Part shown: positions 53,639 to 62,299 of the stretch, one piece after another
How positions within the stretch are numbered: position 1 is the first letter of the stretch
Layout: every line of letters begins with the position of its first letter
From: Sphingosinicella sp.
GTDB lineage: Bacteria > Pseudomonadota > Alphaproteobacteria > Sphingomonadales > Sphingomonadaceae
Reading direction: 5' to 3'
DNA: 64,000 nt
Assembly (NCBI GenBank): GCA_013816585.1
Contig: JACDEE010000003.1
Coordinates: 62,001-126,000, forward strand
Notes under the pieces: generated by a model
The model's input: only the letters and a program-made list of their open reading frames with translations
What the model was told of the DNA's origin: nothing
Database searches by the model: none
Translations under genes and position numbers: made by a program

Positions 53639-53763
53639 CCGGCTCCGGTCGGAGAGCAGGTTGAACGCGCGACCTTCTGTCCCCTCGCATTATGTCCAGG
53701 TGCCCGAAGCTGTGCCTCTATCCACAGCCTGCATAATTCATATGCTCCAAACTTGTGCCTCAG

Positions 53764-53781
53764 TGTAATATCGATGTAATA
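53764..53781. promoter_or_regulatory. 11-base-period direct repeat upstream of telA
   Basis: TGTAATA-TCGA-TGTAATA: two identical 7-base repeats separated by 4 bases, period 11. This geometry is typical of binding sites for OmpR/PhoB-family response regulators (Pho box, CpxR box). It lies 69-86 bases before the telA start codon. The regulator is not identified and none is encoded next to it. Confidence 0.55.
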
Positions 53782-53849
53782 CACTTAAGGTCTTGCGCAA
53801 TGGCCGCCGGAGGGCCAGTTTCACGTGAGCAGAGGATAAGGATCAAGGA

Positions 53850-55037
53850 ATGGCCATCGAAACCAAGCTGAAGCTCGACGCTCCCGAAGCGCTTGCCGTA
53901 ATCCAGCCGCAGGAAGCGGCGGGACTAGTGCCGGTTCAGGAGGACGTGAAATCGAAGCTGGAAACCGTCGTCGACAAGTTCGTCGACGATCTGGTGGCGG
54001 TCGATTCCAACAGTCCAGAATTCGGCAAGAAGATCGACGAGTTGACCAATATGGGCCGCAAGGAAATTGCCGCCGCCGCCGGCCAATCCAACCGATTCCT
54101 CGACCGCCCGGTCAAGGCGATCGACAGCGATAGCGGGATCGGCGCCGATTTGACCGAGCTTCGCCGCACCGTCGAAGACCTCGATCCGTCGCGCAAAGGC
54201 AATCTGCTCGCGCCCAAGAAATTGTTCGGGATCATCCCCTTCGGATCGAAGCTGCGCAATTATTTCGACGGCTATAAATCGGCGCAAAGCCATATTTCGA
54301 CCATCCTCGCCCGCCTGGCCTCCGGCAAGGACGAGCTGCTGATGGATAATGCGGCGATCGGGGTTGAGCGTGCGAATCTGTGGAAGGCGATGGGCCAACT
54401 GGAACAGATGATCCACATTTCCAAGACGATGGATCAGAAACTAGAGGACAAGGCGAATGAGCTGGATGCCACCGATCCGGCCAAGGCCAAGGCGATCCGC
54501 GAAACCGCGCTCTTTTATACACGCCAGCGCACTACCGACCTTTTGACCCAGATGGCGGTCAGCGTTCAGGGCTATCTGGCGCTCGACCTGGTCAAGAAGA
54601 ACAATGTGGAGCTGGTGAAGGGAGTCGACCGCGCTTCGACCACTACGGTCGCCGCTTTGCGCACCGCAATCACCGTCGCCCAGGCGCTTACCAGCCAGAA
54701 ATTGGTGCTGGACCAGATCACCGCGCTCAACACGACCACCGCCAATGTGATCGAGGGCACCGGCACGATGCTCAAGAACCAGACGGGCGAAATCCACAAG
54801 CAGGCGGCGTCCGCGACCATTCCGCTGGAGACGCTGCAGCGCGCCTTTCAGAACATCTATGATACGATGGATTCGATCGACCAGTTCAAGCTGGAAGCAC
54901 TTGGAAACATGAAGGAAACGGTCAACGTTCTGACCAACGAAGTGGAAAAATCGCGCGGCTATATCGCCCGTGCCGAAGGCACCGAGCAGAACAGGCTGAG
55001 CGGCAGCACTTCGCCTTTGGCCGCGATCGAGGGCTGA
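53850..55037 (+). CDS. telA: TelA-like toxic anion resistance protein
   Basis: 395 residues with the TelA layout: LDPSRKGNLLAPKKLFGIIP in the N-terminal third, the FGSKLRNYFDGYKSAQSHIS segment, then a long helical coiled-coil core (LTQMAVSVQGYLALDLVKKN, and QALTSQKLVLDQITALNTTT). No membrane segment. TelA proteins are linked to tellurite and toxic-anion resistance and cell-envelope stress. The ATG follows AAGGA. Pairs with the XpaC-like gene one base downstream. Confidence 0.92.
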   Translation: MAIETKLKLDAPEALAVIQPQEAAGLVPVQEDVKSKLETVVDKFVDDLVAVDSNSPEFGKKIDELTNMGRKEIAAAAGQSNRFLDRPVKAIDSDSGIGADLTELRRTVEDLDPSRKGNLLAPKKLFGIIPFGSKLRNYFDGYKSAQSHISTILARLASGKDELLMDNAAIGVERANLWKAMGQLEQMIHISKTMDQKLEDKANELDATDPAKAKAIRETALFYTRQRTTDLLTQMAVSVQGYLALDLVKKNNVELVKGVDRASTTTVAALRTAITVAQALTSQKLVLDQITALNTTTANVIEGTGTMLKNQTGEIHKQAASATIPLETLQRAFQNIYDTMDSIDQFKLEALGNMKETVNVLTNEVEKSRGYIARAEGTEQNRLSGSTSPLAAIEG

Positions 55038-55038
55038 A

Positions 55039-55776
55039 ATGGCGCGCATCGCCCATGATGTCGATCAGGCCATAGCCCGCTTTGACGAATATTCGGCTCG
55101 GCTGGATGGGCATGTGCCGGCAGCGCGCGCCGCGCGAAATCGCCATCTGGCGCGGAGCGCCGCGTCGGTCGGTCGGAAGCTGGCCAATATCGGAATGGCG
55201 ATCGGCGCGCTGGTCGTGGCAACGATCGCGTTCGGCCTGCTCGTCTCTCCGATCGGCTGGACCGGGCTTTTCGCAGTGGCGGTCGCCACCCTGCTCATCC
55301 TGATATTCTTTTCGGTCTGGCCCGGCGACAAAGCCGAAAAGCCGTTCAACGAGCAGATGCCCAACGCACAAGTGGTCCGGACCCTGGACGGCTTCCTGCA
55401 CAAGCGTCGCGCCGCGCTTCCGGCCCCAGCCGCGAGGCGGATCGACGCGATCAGCGCGCAGCTTCCGTTGCTGGAATCAAAGCTTGGCGAAGTCGATCTG
55501 CTGAACCCGCTGGCGCAGGATGCCCGGCGCCTGATGGGCAAGCATTTGCCCGATCTGATCGATCGGTATGAGAAAGTACCGGCCGCCTATCGCAGGGAAC
55601 GCGACGGCGAAGGACTTACCATCGACGAGCGGCTAATCGTCAGCCTCGATGCGGCACACGAAGCGCTGAACGAGATTGGCGGGAAGCTGGCGCGCGAGGA
55701 TATGAACGCGTTTGAGACGCAGGGCCGATTCATCGAAAGCCGCTACAAGGACTCGGAAGGCATCAAGACCGAGTGA
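55039..55776 (+). CDS. XpaC-like membrane protein, partner of TelA
   Basis: 245 residues. An N-terminal helix of about 45 charged residues precedes two adjacent transmembrane helices at about 50-95 (LANIGMAIGALVVATIAFGL, then GLFAVAVATLLILIFFSVWP). The C-terminal 140 residues are helical with a DERLIVSLDAAHEALNEIGG block. This resembles the XpaC (5-bromo-4-chloroindolyl phosphate hydrolysis) group, which commonly pairs with TelA. It may anchor TelA at the membrane. Starts 1 base after the telA stop. Confidence 0.7.
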   Translation: MARIAHDVDQAIARFDEYSARLDGHVPAARAARNRHLARSAASVGRKLANIGMAIGALVVATIAFGLLVSPIGWTGLFAVAVATLLILIFFSVWPGDKAEKPFNEQMPNAQVVRTLDGFLHKRRAALPAPAARRIDAISAQLPLLESKLGEVDLLNPLAQDARRLMGKHLPDLIDRYEKVPAAYRRERDGEGLTIDERLIVSLDAAHEALNEIGGKLAREDMNAFETQGRFIESRYKDSEGIKTE

Positions 55777-55792
55777 TCGGTTAGGACGGGTT

Positions 55793-55824
55793 CGGGCGGC
55801 GCTCCTAGGGAAAAGCGTCGCCCG
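55793..55824. terminator. Possible bidirectional terminator hairpin
   Basis: Arms CGGGCGGCGCT (55793-55803) and AGCGTCGCCCG (55814-55824) pair at 10 of 11 positions, one G-U, around a 10-base loop. It lies between the convergent XpaC-like and CitE-like genes. No U-run follows on either side, so it is a hairpin rather than a proven intrinsic terminator. Confidence 0.4.
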
Positions 55825-55873
55825 AAATCAAAGCCCTAGAGGCTGGAGCCTAGATGCTCGCTGAACGCGCCAG

Positions 55874-56710
55874 TCAGACTGACGAAAGGATGCGCCGGGC
55901 CTGTACTAGATGGGGCCGGTCGATCATCCTGCCATCCAGCGATAAGGCACCCACTCCGGGATTGGCCTCGAAAGCCGCCACCACGGCGCGGGCCTGTTCG
56001 ATCTCGGCCTCGCTGGGGGTGAAAGCATCATTGATCACCGGGATCTGCGCTGGATGGATCGCCATCATCCCCATGAAGCCATCGCGCCGCGCCCGGGCCG
56101 CGTATGCGGAAAGCCCCTCCAGGTCCTTATAAGCCGGATATACAGTCTCGATCGGAGCGACCCCTGCCGCCGCCGCCCCGAACAGGCAGAGCGATCGGAC
56201 AAGCTCATAAGGCGGCGTATAAAGCCCGTCCTCTTCGCGCGATGTCGAGGCGCCGATTGCGGCCGGCAGATCTTCGGCTCCCCAGGTGAGTCCCTGAAGC
56301 CGCTTCAGACCACCATAGGTGCCGAGCTGGAAGATGGCGGCCGGAGTTTCTGTCGCGATGGCGATGATCCGGGCGGTAGCGTTCCCGCGCTCGGTAAGAC
56401 GATGGGCGAGATCGGTGACCGACGCGCCCCCTTCCGCCTTGGGCAGGATGATCCCGTCCGGATGCGCTGCCAACACGGCCTGCAGATCCCTGTCGGCCTC
56501 TATACTGTCCAGCGGGTTGATCCGTACCCAAAGCGAAGATCCTTGATGCGCGCTGAGGAACTCAGCCACGTGTCTGCGCGCGTCGGCCTTGGCAGGCGGT
56601 GCGACCGAATCCTCCAGATCCAGGATCAGGGCATCGGCGCCGGATTGAAGCGCCTTTTCCATCCGGTCGGGCCGGTCGCCCGGAACGAACAGCAAGGATC
56701 GAAGCTTCAC
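55874..56710 (-). CDS. HpcH/HpaI aldolase family, CitE-like CoA lyase
   Basis: 278 residues from GTG 56710, which overlaps the MaoC-gene stop by 4 bases (GTGA); the frame to 56746 would overlap it more. Start [20 protein letters not shown], then [19 protein letters not shown] and [18 protein letters not shown] and [14 protein letters not shown] are typical of citramalyl/malyl-CoA lyases. The Mg-binding Glu/Asp sit in LDLED and the ILPKAEGG segment. With the MaoC hydratase it suggests cleavage of a hydroxyacyl-CoA such as (S)-citramalyl-CoA, next to leucine breakdown. Substrate is not proven. Confidence 0.85.
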   Translation of the reverse strand: MKLRSLLFVPGDRPDRMEKALQSGADALILDLEDSVAPPAKADARRHVAEFLSAHQGSSLWVRINPLDSIEADRDLQAVLAAHPDGIILPKAEGGASVTDLAHRLTERGNATARIIAIATETPAAIFQLGTYGGLKRLQGLTWGAEDLPAAIGASTSREEDGLYTPPYELVRSLCLFGAAAAGVAPIETVYPAYKDLEGLSAYAARARRDGFMGMMAIHPAQIPVINDAFTPSEAEIEQARAVVAAFEANPGVGALSLDGRMIDRPHLVQARRILSSV

Positions 56711-57159
56711 TTGGGCTTCCGCTGCATCAATGCAATGCGCTCGCAACAGCAGACCAGCTCGCCCTTTTGGTTGAGCATCCTATGTTCGAACGTCACGATC
56801 CCCGCATCGGGCCGCGAGCCCGAATCCTTGAGACCGATCACTTCGCTTTCGGCGCTGAGCGTGTCGCCGATGAAAACGGGCTTTGGCATCCGCACCTTGT
56901 CGTAGCCCAGATTGGCGACCAGAGTTCCGAGCGTTGTGTCGCCGACCGAGAGCCCCACCATCAGCGCAAAGGTGAAGGTGCCGTTGACGACGATCCGGCC
57001 GAATTCGGTGCCGGCCGCATATTCGGAATCGAGATGCAGCGGCTGAGGATTATGGGTTAATGTGGATATGAGCAGATTGTCGGTTTCGGTTACCGTCCGG
57101 TGCGGCTGATGCGAGAGCCTGTCACCAATCGTCCATTCGTCGAAATAACGTCCTGGCAT
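56707..57159 (-). CDS. MaoC-family dehydratase
   Basis: 150 residues. Hotdog fold with [20 protein letters not shown], the MaoC hydratase signature with a Pro-Leu-His variant, and [19 protein letters not shown] preceding it. The remaining strands ([20 protein letters not shown]) fit. Family members hydrate enoyl-CoAs. It sits after the biotin carboxylase gene of the leucine operon and overlaps the CitE-like gene, so the pair probably acts in sequence: hydration then C-C cleavage of a branched dicarboxylic acyl-CoA (inference). Confidence 0.85.
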   Translation of the reverse strand: MPGRYFDEWTIGDRLSHQPHRTVTETDNLLISTLTHNPQPLHLDSEYAAGTEFGRIVVNGTFTFALMVGLSVGDTTLGTLVANLGYDKVRMPKPVFIGDTLSAESEVIGLKDSGSRPDAGIVTFEHRMLNQKGELVCCCERIALMQRKPK

Positions 57160-57246
57160 GCGGCCCCGTCCTTAGGCTTCACGATCATTTTTAAGCTGGG
57201 GCTTTGTCGCCCGTCGAAAGCAGTCCGTCAAATCAGGAGAGCAACC

Positions 57247-59130
57247 CTAGGCTGGTGCCTCGATCCGGACCAGCAAGGTACCCTCGATTACCTGCTCCCC
57301 TACCGTAGCGTTGAGTTCGGCGACAATGCCGTCGAACGGTGCGGTAAGGCTGTGTTCCATCTTCATGGCCTCGAGCGTCAGCAATTTCTGGCCCTCCACG
57401 ACGGCATCCCCCTGCCGCGTCTCGACCGCGATCACCCTCCCAGGCATCGGCGAAACCAGGGCGCCATCCGTTGCCGCCCCGGCAGCGCTCCCGCCGGTCC
57501 CCGGGAGCGTGAAGCTGAACGCCTGCCCGTGCGCGAAGACCAGCATGTTGGCGCCATTGGCGGTGGCGACGCCCTCGATTTCATCGTCATCGCCAACCTC
57601 GATATTCCTGGTTTCGCCGCCATGACGGATGGCGACGGCAAAATCGGAATCGCAGCTGGCCCGAAAGCCCTGCAAATTACTCCAGGGATCGAAGGAGGAC
57701 GAGCCGCCAAAATCCGACACCAACATCGCATTGGCCGCCAGATTCCAGATTGCGTCCGAAGGCATGGCATCCGGTATCAAATGATCGATTTTCGAGGGGA
57801 TGAAACCGGTATCCACCTCGCCCGCCCGGAAATCCGGATCGGCAAGCGCTCGGGCCAGGAAGGCGGCGTTTGTCTTGACCGGCCAGACTTCGACCTGCTC
57901 CAGCGCGTCGGCCAGATTATCGATCGCCTCCTGACGATTGCTTCCCGCGGCAATAAGCTTGGCGATCATTGGGTCGTAATAGGGACTGATCCGGTCGCCC
58001 TCTTCGACCCCCGTATCGACACGAAGGCCGCGGCCAAGCTCGAAATGTTCAAGCGTTCCGGTCGAAGGCAGGAATTCGTGGGTCGGATCTTCGGCGTAAA
58101 GACGTGCTTCCATCGCCCAGCCGTTGATCGATAATTCATCCTGCTTGCAGGGCAATTTTTCGCCGCTGGCTATCCGCAATTGCCATTCGACCAGATCCTG
58201 GCCGGTTATCGCTTCGGTGACCGGATGTTCGACCTGCAGCCGGGTGTTCATTTCCATGAACCAGATGCGGTCGGCACGTAGGTCTTCGGATGCGTCGGCG
58301 ATGAACTCGATCGTCCCCGCGCCGACATAATCGACCGCCTTGGCCGCCTTTACCGCAGCATCGCAGACCGCCGCCCGCGTCGCCTCGTCCATTCCGGGAG
58401 CCGGAGCTTCTTCGATCACCTTCTGGTGGCGCCGCTGCAAGGAGCAGTCGCGCTCGAACAAATGGACGACATTGCCGTGGCTGTCGCCGAACACCTGCAC
58501 CTCGATATGGCGCGGCCGAAGGATATATTTCTCGATCAGCACCCGGTCCTCGCCGAAGGAAGATGCCGCCTCCCGCTTGCAGCTTTGTAGGCTGTCGGCA
58601 AATTCCTGCGAAGTATTGACCCGGCGCATCCCCTTGCCGCCGCCGCCGGCCACGGCCTTGATCAGCACCGGATAGCCGATCGCGTCCGCTTCTTCGTGCA
58701 GACGGGCCGGATCCTGATCTTCGCCCAGATAGCCGGGCGTCGTCGGCACCCCGGCCGCATCCATCAATTTCTTGGCGGCGTCCTTCAGGCCCATTGCGCG
58801 GATCGATTGCGGTTGCGGCCCGACCCAGATGAGGCCTGCATTGATTACGGCCTGTGCGAAATCGGCATTTTCAGAAAGGAAGCCATAGCCCGGATGGATC
58901 GCCTCTGCCCCGCTGTCCCTCGCCGCCGCGATGATTTTCTCGCCGACAAGATAGCTTTCGCGGGCCGGCGAAGGCCCGATATGAACCGCCTCATCGGCCT
59001 CGCGCACATGCAGCGCCTTGCGATCGGCGTCCGAATAGACGGCGATCGTTCGGACGCCCATTTGGCGCGCGGTGCGGATGATCCGGCAGGCAATTTCGCC
59101 CCGATTGGCGATGAGGAGAGATTGGATCAT
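57247..59130 (-). CDS. mccA: 3-methylcrotonyl-CoA carboxylase alpha subunit
   Basis: 627 residues from ATG 59130. The biotin carboxylase part (1-450) starts IQSLLIANRGEIACRIIRTA and has the ATP-grasp loop KAVAGGGGKGMRRV. The C-terminal biotin carrier has the canonical LEAMKMEHSLTAP motif with the biotinylated Lys, following a linker. The family also contains propionyl- and geranyl-CoA carboxylases; pairing with mccB and ivd points to 3-methylcrotonyl-CoA. It starts 10 bases after the mccB stop. Confidence 0.93.
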   Translation of the reverse strand: MIQSLLIANRGEIACRIIRTARQMGVRTIAVYSDADRKALHVREADEAVHIGPSPARESYLVGEKIIAAARDSGAEAIHPGYGFLSENADFAQAVINAGLIWVGPQPQSIRAMGLKDAAKKLMDAAGVPTTPGYLGEDQDPARLHEEADAIGYPVLIKAVAGGGGKGMRRVNTSQEFADSLQSCKREAASSFGEDRVLIEKYILRPRHIEVQVFGDSHGNVVHLFERDCSLQRRHQKVIEEAPAPGMDEATRAAVCDAAVKAAKAVDYVGAGTIEFIADASEDLRADRIWFMEMNTRLQVEHPVTEAITGQDLVEWQLRIASGEKLPCKQDELSINGWAMEARLYAEDPTHEFLPSTGTLEHFELGRGLRVDTGVEEGDRISPYYDPMIAKLIAAGSNRQEAIDNLADALEQVEVWPVKTNAAFLARALADPDFRAGEVDTGFIPSKIDHLIPDAMPSDAIWNLAANAMLVSDFGGSSSFDPWSNLQGFRASCDSDFAVAIRHGGETRNIEVGDDDEIEGVATANGANMLVFAHGQAFSFTLPGTGGSAAGAATDGALVSPMPGRVIAVETRQGDAVVEGQKLLTLEAMKMEHSLTAPFDGIVAELNATVGEQVIEGTLLVRIEAPA

Positions 59131-59140
59131 CGAGTCCTCA

Positions 59141-60736
59141 TCACATCCTGAACAGGCCGAACTGGGCCCGCTCCGGTATCGGCGCGTTAAGGCAGGCGCT
59201 GAACGCAAGCCCCAATACGTCGCGCGTTTGTGCAGGGTCGATCACGCCGTCATCCCACAGGCGCGCGGTCGCGTAATAAGGATTGCCCTCATCTTCATAG
59301 CGCTGGCGGATCGGCGCCTTGAAGGCTTCGGCCTCCTCCGGCGTCCACGTGTCGGCATCCTTGTGCACTGTGGCCAGCACTGAAGCGGCCTGTTCGCCGC
59401 CCATAACGCTGATCCGGCTATTGGGCCAGGTGAAGAGGAAGCGCGGAGAATAAGCGCGTCCGGCCATCCCATAATTACCGGCGCCGAAGCTGCCGCCGAT
59501 CAAAATGGTGATCTTGGGCACTTGCGCGGTAGCGACGGCCGTGACCAGCTTGGCCCCGTCCTTGGCAATGCCGCCGGCTTCATATTTGCCGCCGACCATG
59601 AAGCCGGAGATATTCTGCAGGAACAACAAAGGCGTCCGCCGCTGGCAGGCGAGCTCGATGAAATGCGCGCCCTTCAGCGCGCTTTCGGAAAAGAGAATGC
59701 CTTCATTGGCTATGATAGCCACCGGCATCCCCCAGATACGGGCGAAGCCGCAAACCAAAGTGGTGCCGTAAAGCGCCTTGAATTCGTGGAATTCGGAACC
59801 GTCGACGATCCGCCCGATCACTTCGCGCGCATTGTAAGGCGTACGGACATCGTCGGGGATGACGCCGTACAGGTCGTCGGAGTCGAGCTTTGGCTCGACT
59901 GGCTCGGCGAGATCGAGATCGACCGACTTCACCTTATTGAGGCGCGCCACGATGTCGCGAACGATGGCGAGGGCGTGTTCGTCATCTTCGGCAAGATGGT
60001 CGACCACCCCGGATTTGCGCGCATGCAGGTCGCCGCCGCCTAGATCCTCGGCGGAAATCACTTCGCCCGTCGCCGCCTTCACCAGAGGCGGCCCACCGAG
60101 GAAGATCGTGCCCTGATTGCGAACGATCACCGTCTCGTCCGACATGGCCGGCACGTAGGCTCCGCCGGCGGTGCAGCTTCCCATCACGCAGGCAATCTGG
60201 GCGAGGCCCATGCTGCTCATCTGCGCCTGATTGTAAAAAATGCGTCCGAAATGGTCGCGGTCGGGAAACACTTCCGCCTGATGCGGCAAATTAGCGCCGC
60301 CACTATCCACCAGATAGACGCAAGGAAGGCGGTTCTGCATCGCGATTTCCTGGGCGCGCAGATGCTTCTTCACCGTCATCGGAAAATAAGCGCCGCCCTT
60401 CACGGTCGGATCGTTGGCGACGATCATCACTTCGCGGCCGGAAACGCGGCCGATGCCGGCGATCACACCGGCGCCCGGCGCCTCATCCTTATACATGCCA
60501 TTGGCCGCAAGCTGGCCGATCTCCAGAAACGGCGAGCCCGGATCGAGGAGGCGCTTGACCCGGTCGCGCGGCAGTAATTTGCCGCGGCTCACATGACGCT
60601 CGCGATGCTTTTCGGGCCCGCCACGGGCAGCCTCGGCCACCTTGGAGCGAAGTTCTTCAGCCAGCTTCCGGTTATGCGCATCGTAACGGCGATATTCTTC
60701 CGACCCGTCGTCGATCTTGCTGGCGATCACGCTCAT
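59141..60736 (-). CDS. mccB: 3-methylcrotonyl-CoA carboxylase beta subunit
   Basis: 531 residues of the carboxyltransferase fold. [20 protein letters not shown] near the start, the first oxyanion region [20 protein letters not shown] and the second, [20 protein letters not shown], are diagnostic for MccB. It carboxylates 3-methylcrotonyl-CoA with MccA. Its 5' end overlaps the small membrane protein gene by 4 bases. Confidence 0.95.
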   Translation of the reverse strand: MSVIASKIDDGSEEYRRYDAHNRKLAEELRSKVAEAARGGPEKHRERHVSRGKLLPRDRVKRLLDPGSPFLEIGQLAANGMYKDEAPGAGVIAGIGRVSGREVMIVANDPTVKGGAYFPMTVKKHLRAQEIAMQNRLPCVYLVDSGGANLPHQAEVFPDRDHFGRIFYNQAQMSSMGLAQIACVMGSCTAGGAYVPAMSDETVIVRNQGTIFLGGPPLVKAATGEVISAEDLGGGDLHARKSGVVDHLAEDDEHALAIVRDIVARLNKVKSVDLDLAEPVEPKLDSDDLYGVIPDDVRTPYNAREVIGRIVDGSEFHEFKALYGTTLVCGFARIWGMPVAIIANEGILFSESALKGAHFIELACQRRTPLLFLQNISGFMVGGKYEAGGIAKDGAKLVTAVATAQVPKITILIGGSFGAGNYGMAGRAYSPRFLFTWPNSRISVMGGEQAASVLATVHKDADTWTPEEAEAFKAPIRQRYEDEGNPYYATARLWDDGVIDPAQTRDVLGLAFSACLNAPIPERAQFGLFRM

Positions 60737-61011
60737 GCTGGCTGCCCCGGCGACTTCTTGCGGATGAGATAGCGGTAGACGCCGTTCAGGTTGATCAGCA
60801 GCAGCACGAAATTGAGCGAGGCAATCGCCCCTTCCGGCTCCGGATCCATCAGCCCGTAGGCGATGAAGCAGATCGACGAGAAGGTGAACAGGATGAAGGC
60901 GAAGCCGGTTATCCGACGTCCAAGATCAAGCGACACGATCAACGCGGCGACCGCCGCAAAGATGGCCGCGGACCATTCGATGATGTCGAGGCCCGGAAGC
61001 GTCAGGTTCAT
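60733..61011 (-). CDS. Small membrane protein inside the leucine operon
   Basis: 92 residues with three hydrophobic segments: [38 protein letters not shown] and [20 protein letters not shown]. The fold may be a half-size bundle with a basic C-terminus ([11 protein letters not shown]). It overlaps ivd upstream and mccB downstream by 4 bases each, so it is translationally coupled to both enzymes. I do not recognise a transport or regulatory family. Its role in the isovalerate operon is unknown. Confidence 0.75.
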   Translation of the reverse strand: MNLTLPGLDIIEWSAAIFAAVAALIVSLDLGRRITGFAFILFTFSSICFIAYGLMDPEPEGAIASLNFVLLLINLNGVYRYLIRKKSPGQPA

Positions 61012-62156
61012 GCGCCGATCAACTCCCGCCCGATCAGCATTCGGCGGATCTCGTTGGTCCCCGCGCCGATATCCAGCAATTTAGCGTCGCGCATATAGCG
61101 TTCGACCGGCCAATCCTTGGTATAGCCTGCACCGCCCAGAGCCTGGATCGCCTCAAGCGAAGTCTTCACCGCATTCTCGGAGGCAAGCAGGATCGCGCCT
61201 GCGGCATCGAACCGCGTCGTCTTTCCCGCATCGCAGGCCCTGGCCACCGCATAGACATAGGCGCGCGCCGAATTGAGCGCGACATACATGTCCGCGACCT
61301 TGGCCTGGATCAGCTGGAAGCTGCCAATCGCCTTTCCGAACTGCTTGCGCTCGCGCACGAAGGGAATGACCACGTCCAGGCAGGCCTGCATGATCCCGAG
61401 CTGGATCCCAGCAAGCACCGTCCGCTCATAATCGAGGCCGGACATCAGCACGCCGACGCCGCCATTTTCAGGGCCCATCACATTGGCCTCCGGAACTTCG
61501 CAATCATCGAACACCAATTCCGCCGTCGGGCTACCGCGCATTCCCATCTTGTCGATTTTCTGCCCGATCGAAAATCCAGCCATGTCCTTTTCGATGATGA
61601 AGGTGGTGATGCCTTTCGAACCCTCGCCCGTCTTGGCGTAGACGACCAGGGTGTCGGCGCAGGCAGCGTTGGTGATCCAGAATTTGGTGCCGTTCAGGAC
61701 ATAGCGGTCGCTTTTCTTTTCCGCTCGCATCTTCATGCCCACGACGTCCGATCCGGCGCCTGCTTCAGACATGGCGAGCGAACCAACATGCTCGCCCGAA
61801 ATCAGCTTTGGCAGATATTTCGCTTTCTGTTCGGCATTCGCCCAGCGGCGGATCTGGTTGACGCATAAATTGGAATGCGCCCCATAACTGAGGCCGATCG
61901 AGGCCGAGGCGCGCGCTACTTCCTCCTGCGCCACGACATGTTCCAGATAGCCAAGGCCAAGGCCGCCATCCTCTTCGCCGACCGTAATTCCGTGAAGTCC
62001 GAGGGCGCCCATTTCGGGCCATAATTCTACGGGAAACCAATCCTCCGCGTCGATCCGGGCGGCCAGCGGCGCAATCCGGTCAGAGGCGAAGCGGCGCGTA
62101 GTCTCGCGAATGGCGTCCGCCATATCGCCAAGGGCGAAATCGAGCCCGGAATCCAT
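61008..62156 (-). CDS. ivd: Isovaleryl-CoA dehydrogenase
   Basis: 382 residues from ATG 62156; the frame to 62264 is noise. Acyl-CoA dehydrogenase with the active-site Glu in GLDYERTVLAGIQLGIMQAC, in helix G as in isovaleryl-CoA dehydrogenases. Other landmarks are AMSEAGAGSDVVGMKMRAEK and the C-terminal RYMRDAKLLDIGAGTNEIRR. It oxidises isovaleryl-CoA to 3-methylcrotonyl-CoA, the substrate of MccAB. First gene of the minus-strand operon. Confidence 0.93.
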   Translation of the reverse strand: MDSGLDFALGDMADAIRETTRRFASDRIAPLAARIDAEDWFPVELWPEMGALGLHGITVGEEDGGLGLGYLEHVVAQEEVARASASIGLSYGAHSNLCVNQIRRWANAEQKAKYLPKLISGEHVGSLAMSEAGAGSDVVGMKMRAEKKSDRYVLNGTKFWITNAACADTLVVYAKTGEGSKGITTFIIEKDMAGFSIGQKIDKMGMRGSPTAELVFDDCEVPEANVMGPENGGVGVLMSGLDYERTVLAGIQLGIMQACLDVVIPFVRERKQFGKAIGSFQLIQAKVADMYVALNSARAYVYAVARACDAGKTTRFDAAGAILLASENAVKTSLEAIQALGGAGYTKDWPVERYMRDAKLLDIGAGTNEIRRMLIGRELIGA

Positions 62157-62226
62157 TGACGTCCCTCCTATCGATCGAGGCACTAGCAGAGCAGGAACGA
62201 TTTGAACAAGGCGCGGCAGATGACTA

Positions 62227-62239
62227 TGTGCAGTGCACA
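62227..62239. promoter_or_regulatory. TGTGCA-N-TGCACA palindrome between ivd and thiolase
   Basis: A 13-base palindrome with a single central base, located 71 bases before the ivd ATG and 61 bases before the thiolase ATG. It is the only notable symmetry in the divergent 143-base region, so it may be an operator controlling both directions. No regulator gene lies next to it. Confidence 0.4.
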
Positions 62240-62299
62240 ATATTCCATCGCTGCGGGTCTCCAAACTCCCGGAAGGCTCAAAATGTGCAAGGACCTTCG

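Noticed and set aside
55793-55824. Hairpin as a proven intrinsic terminator
   Set aside because: The stem is good but no T-run follows in either direction; it is listed only as a possible terminator.
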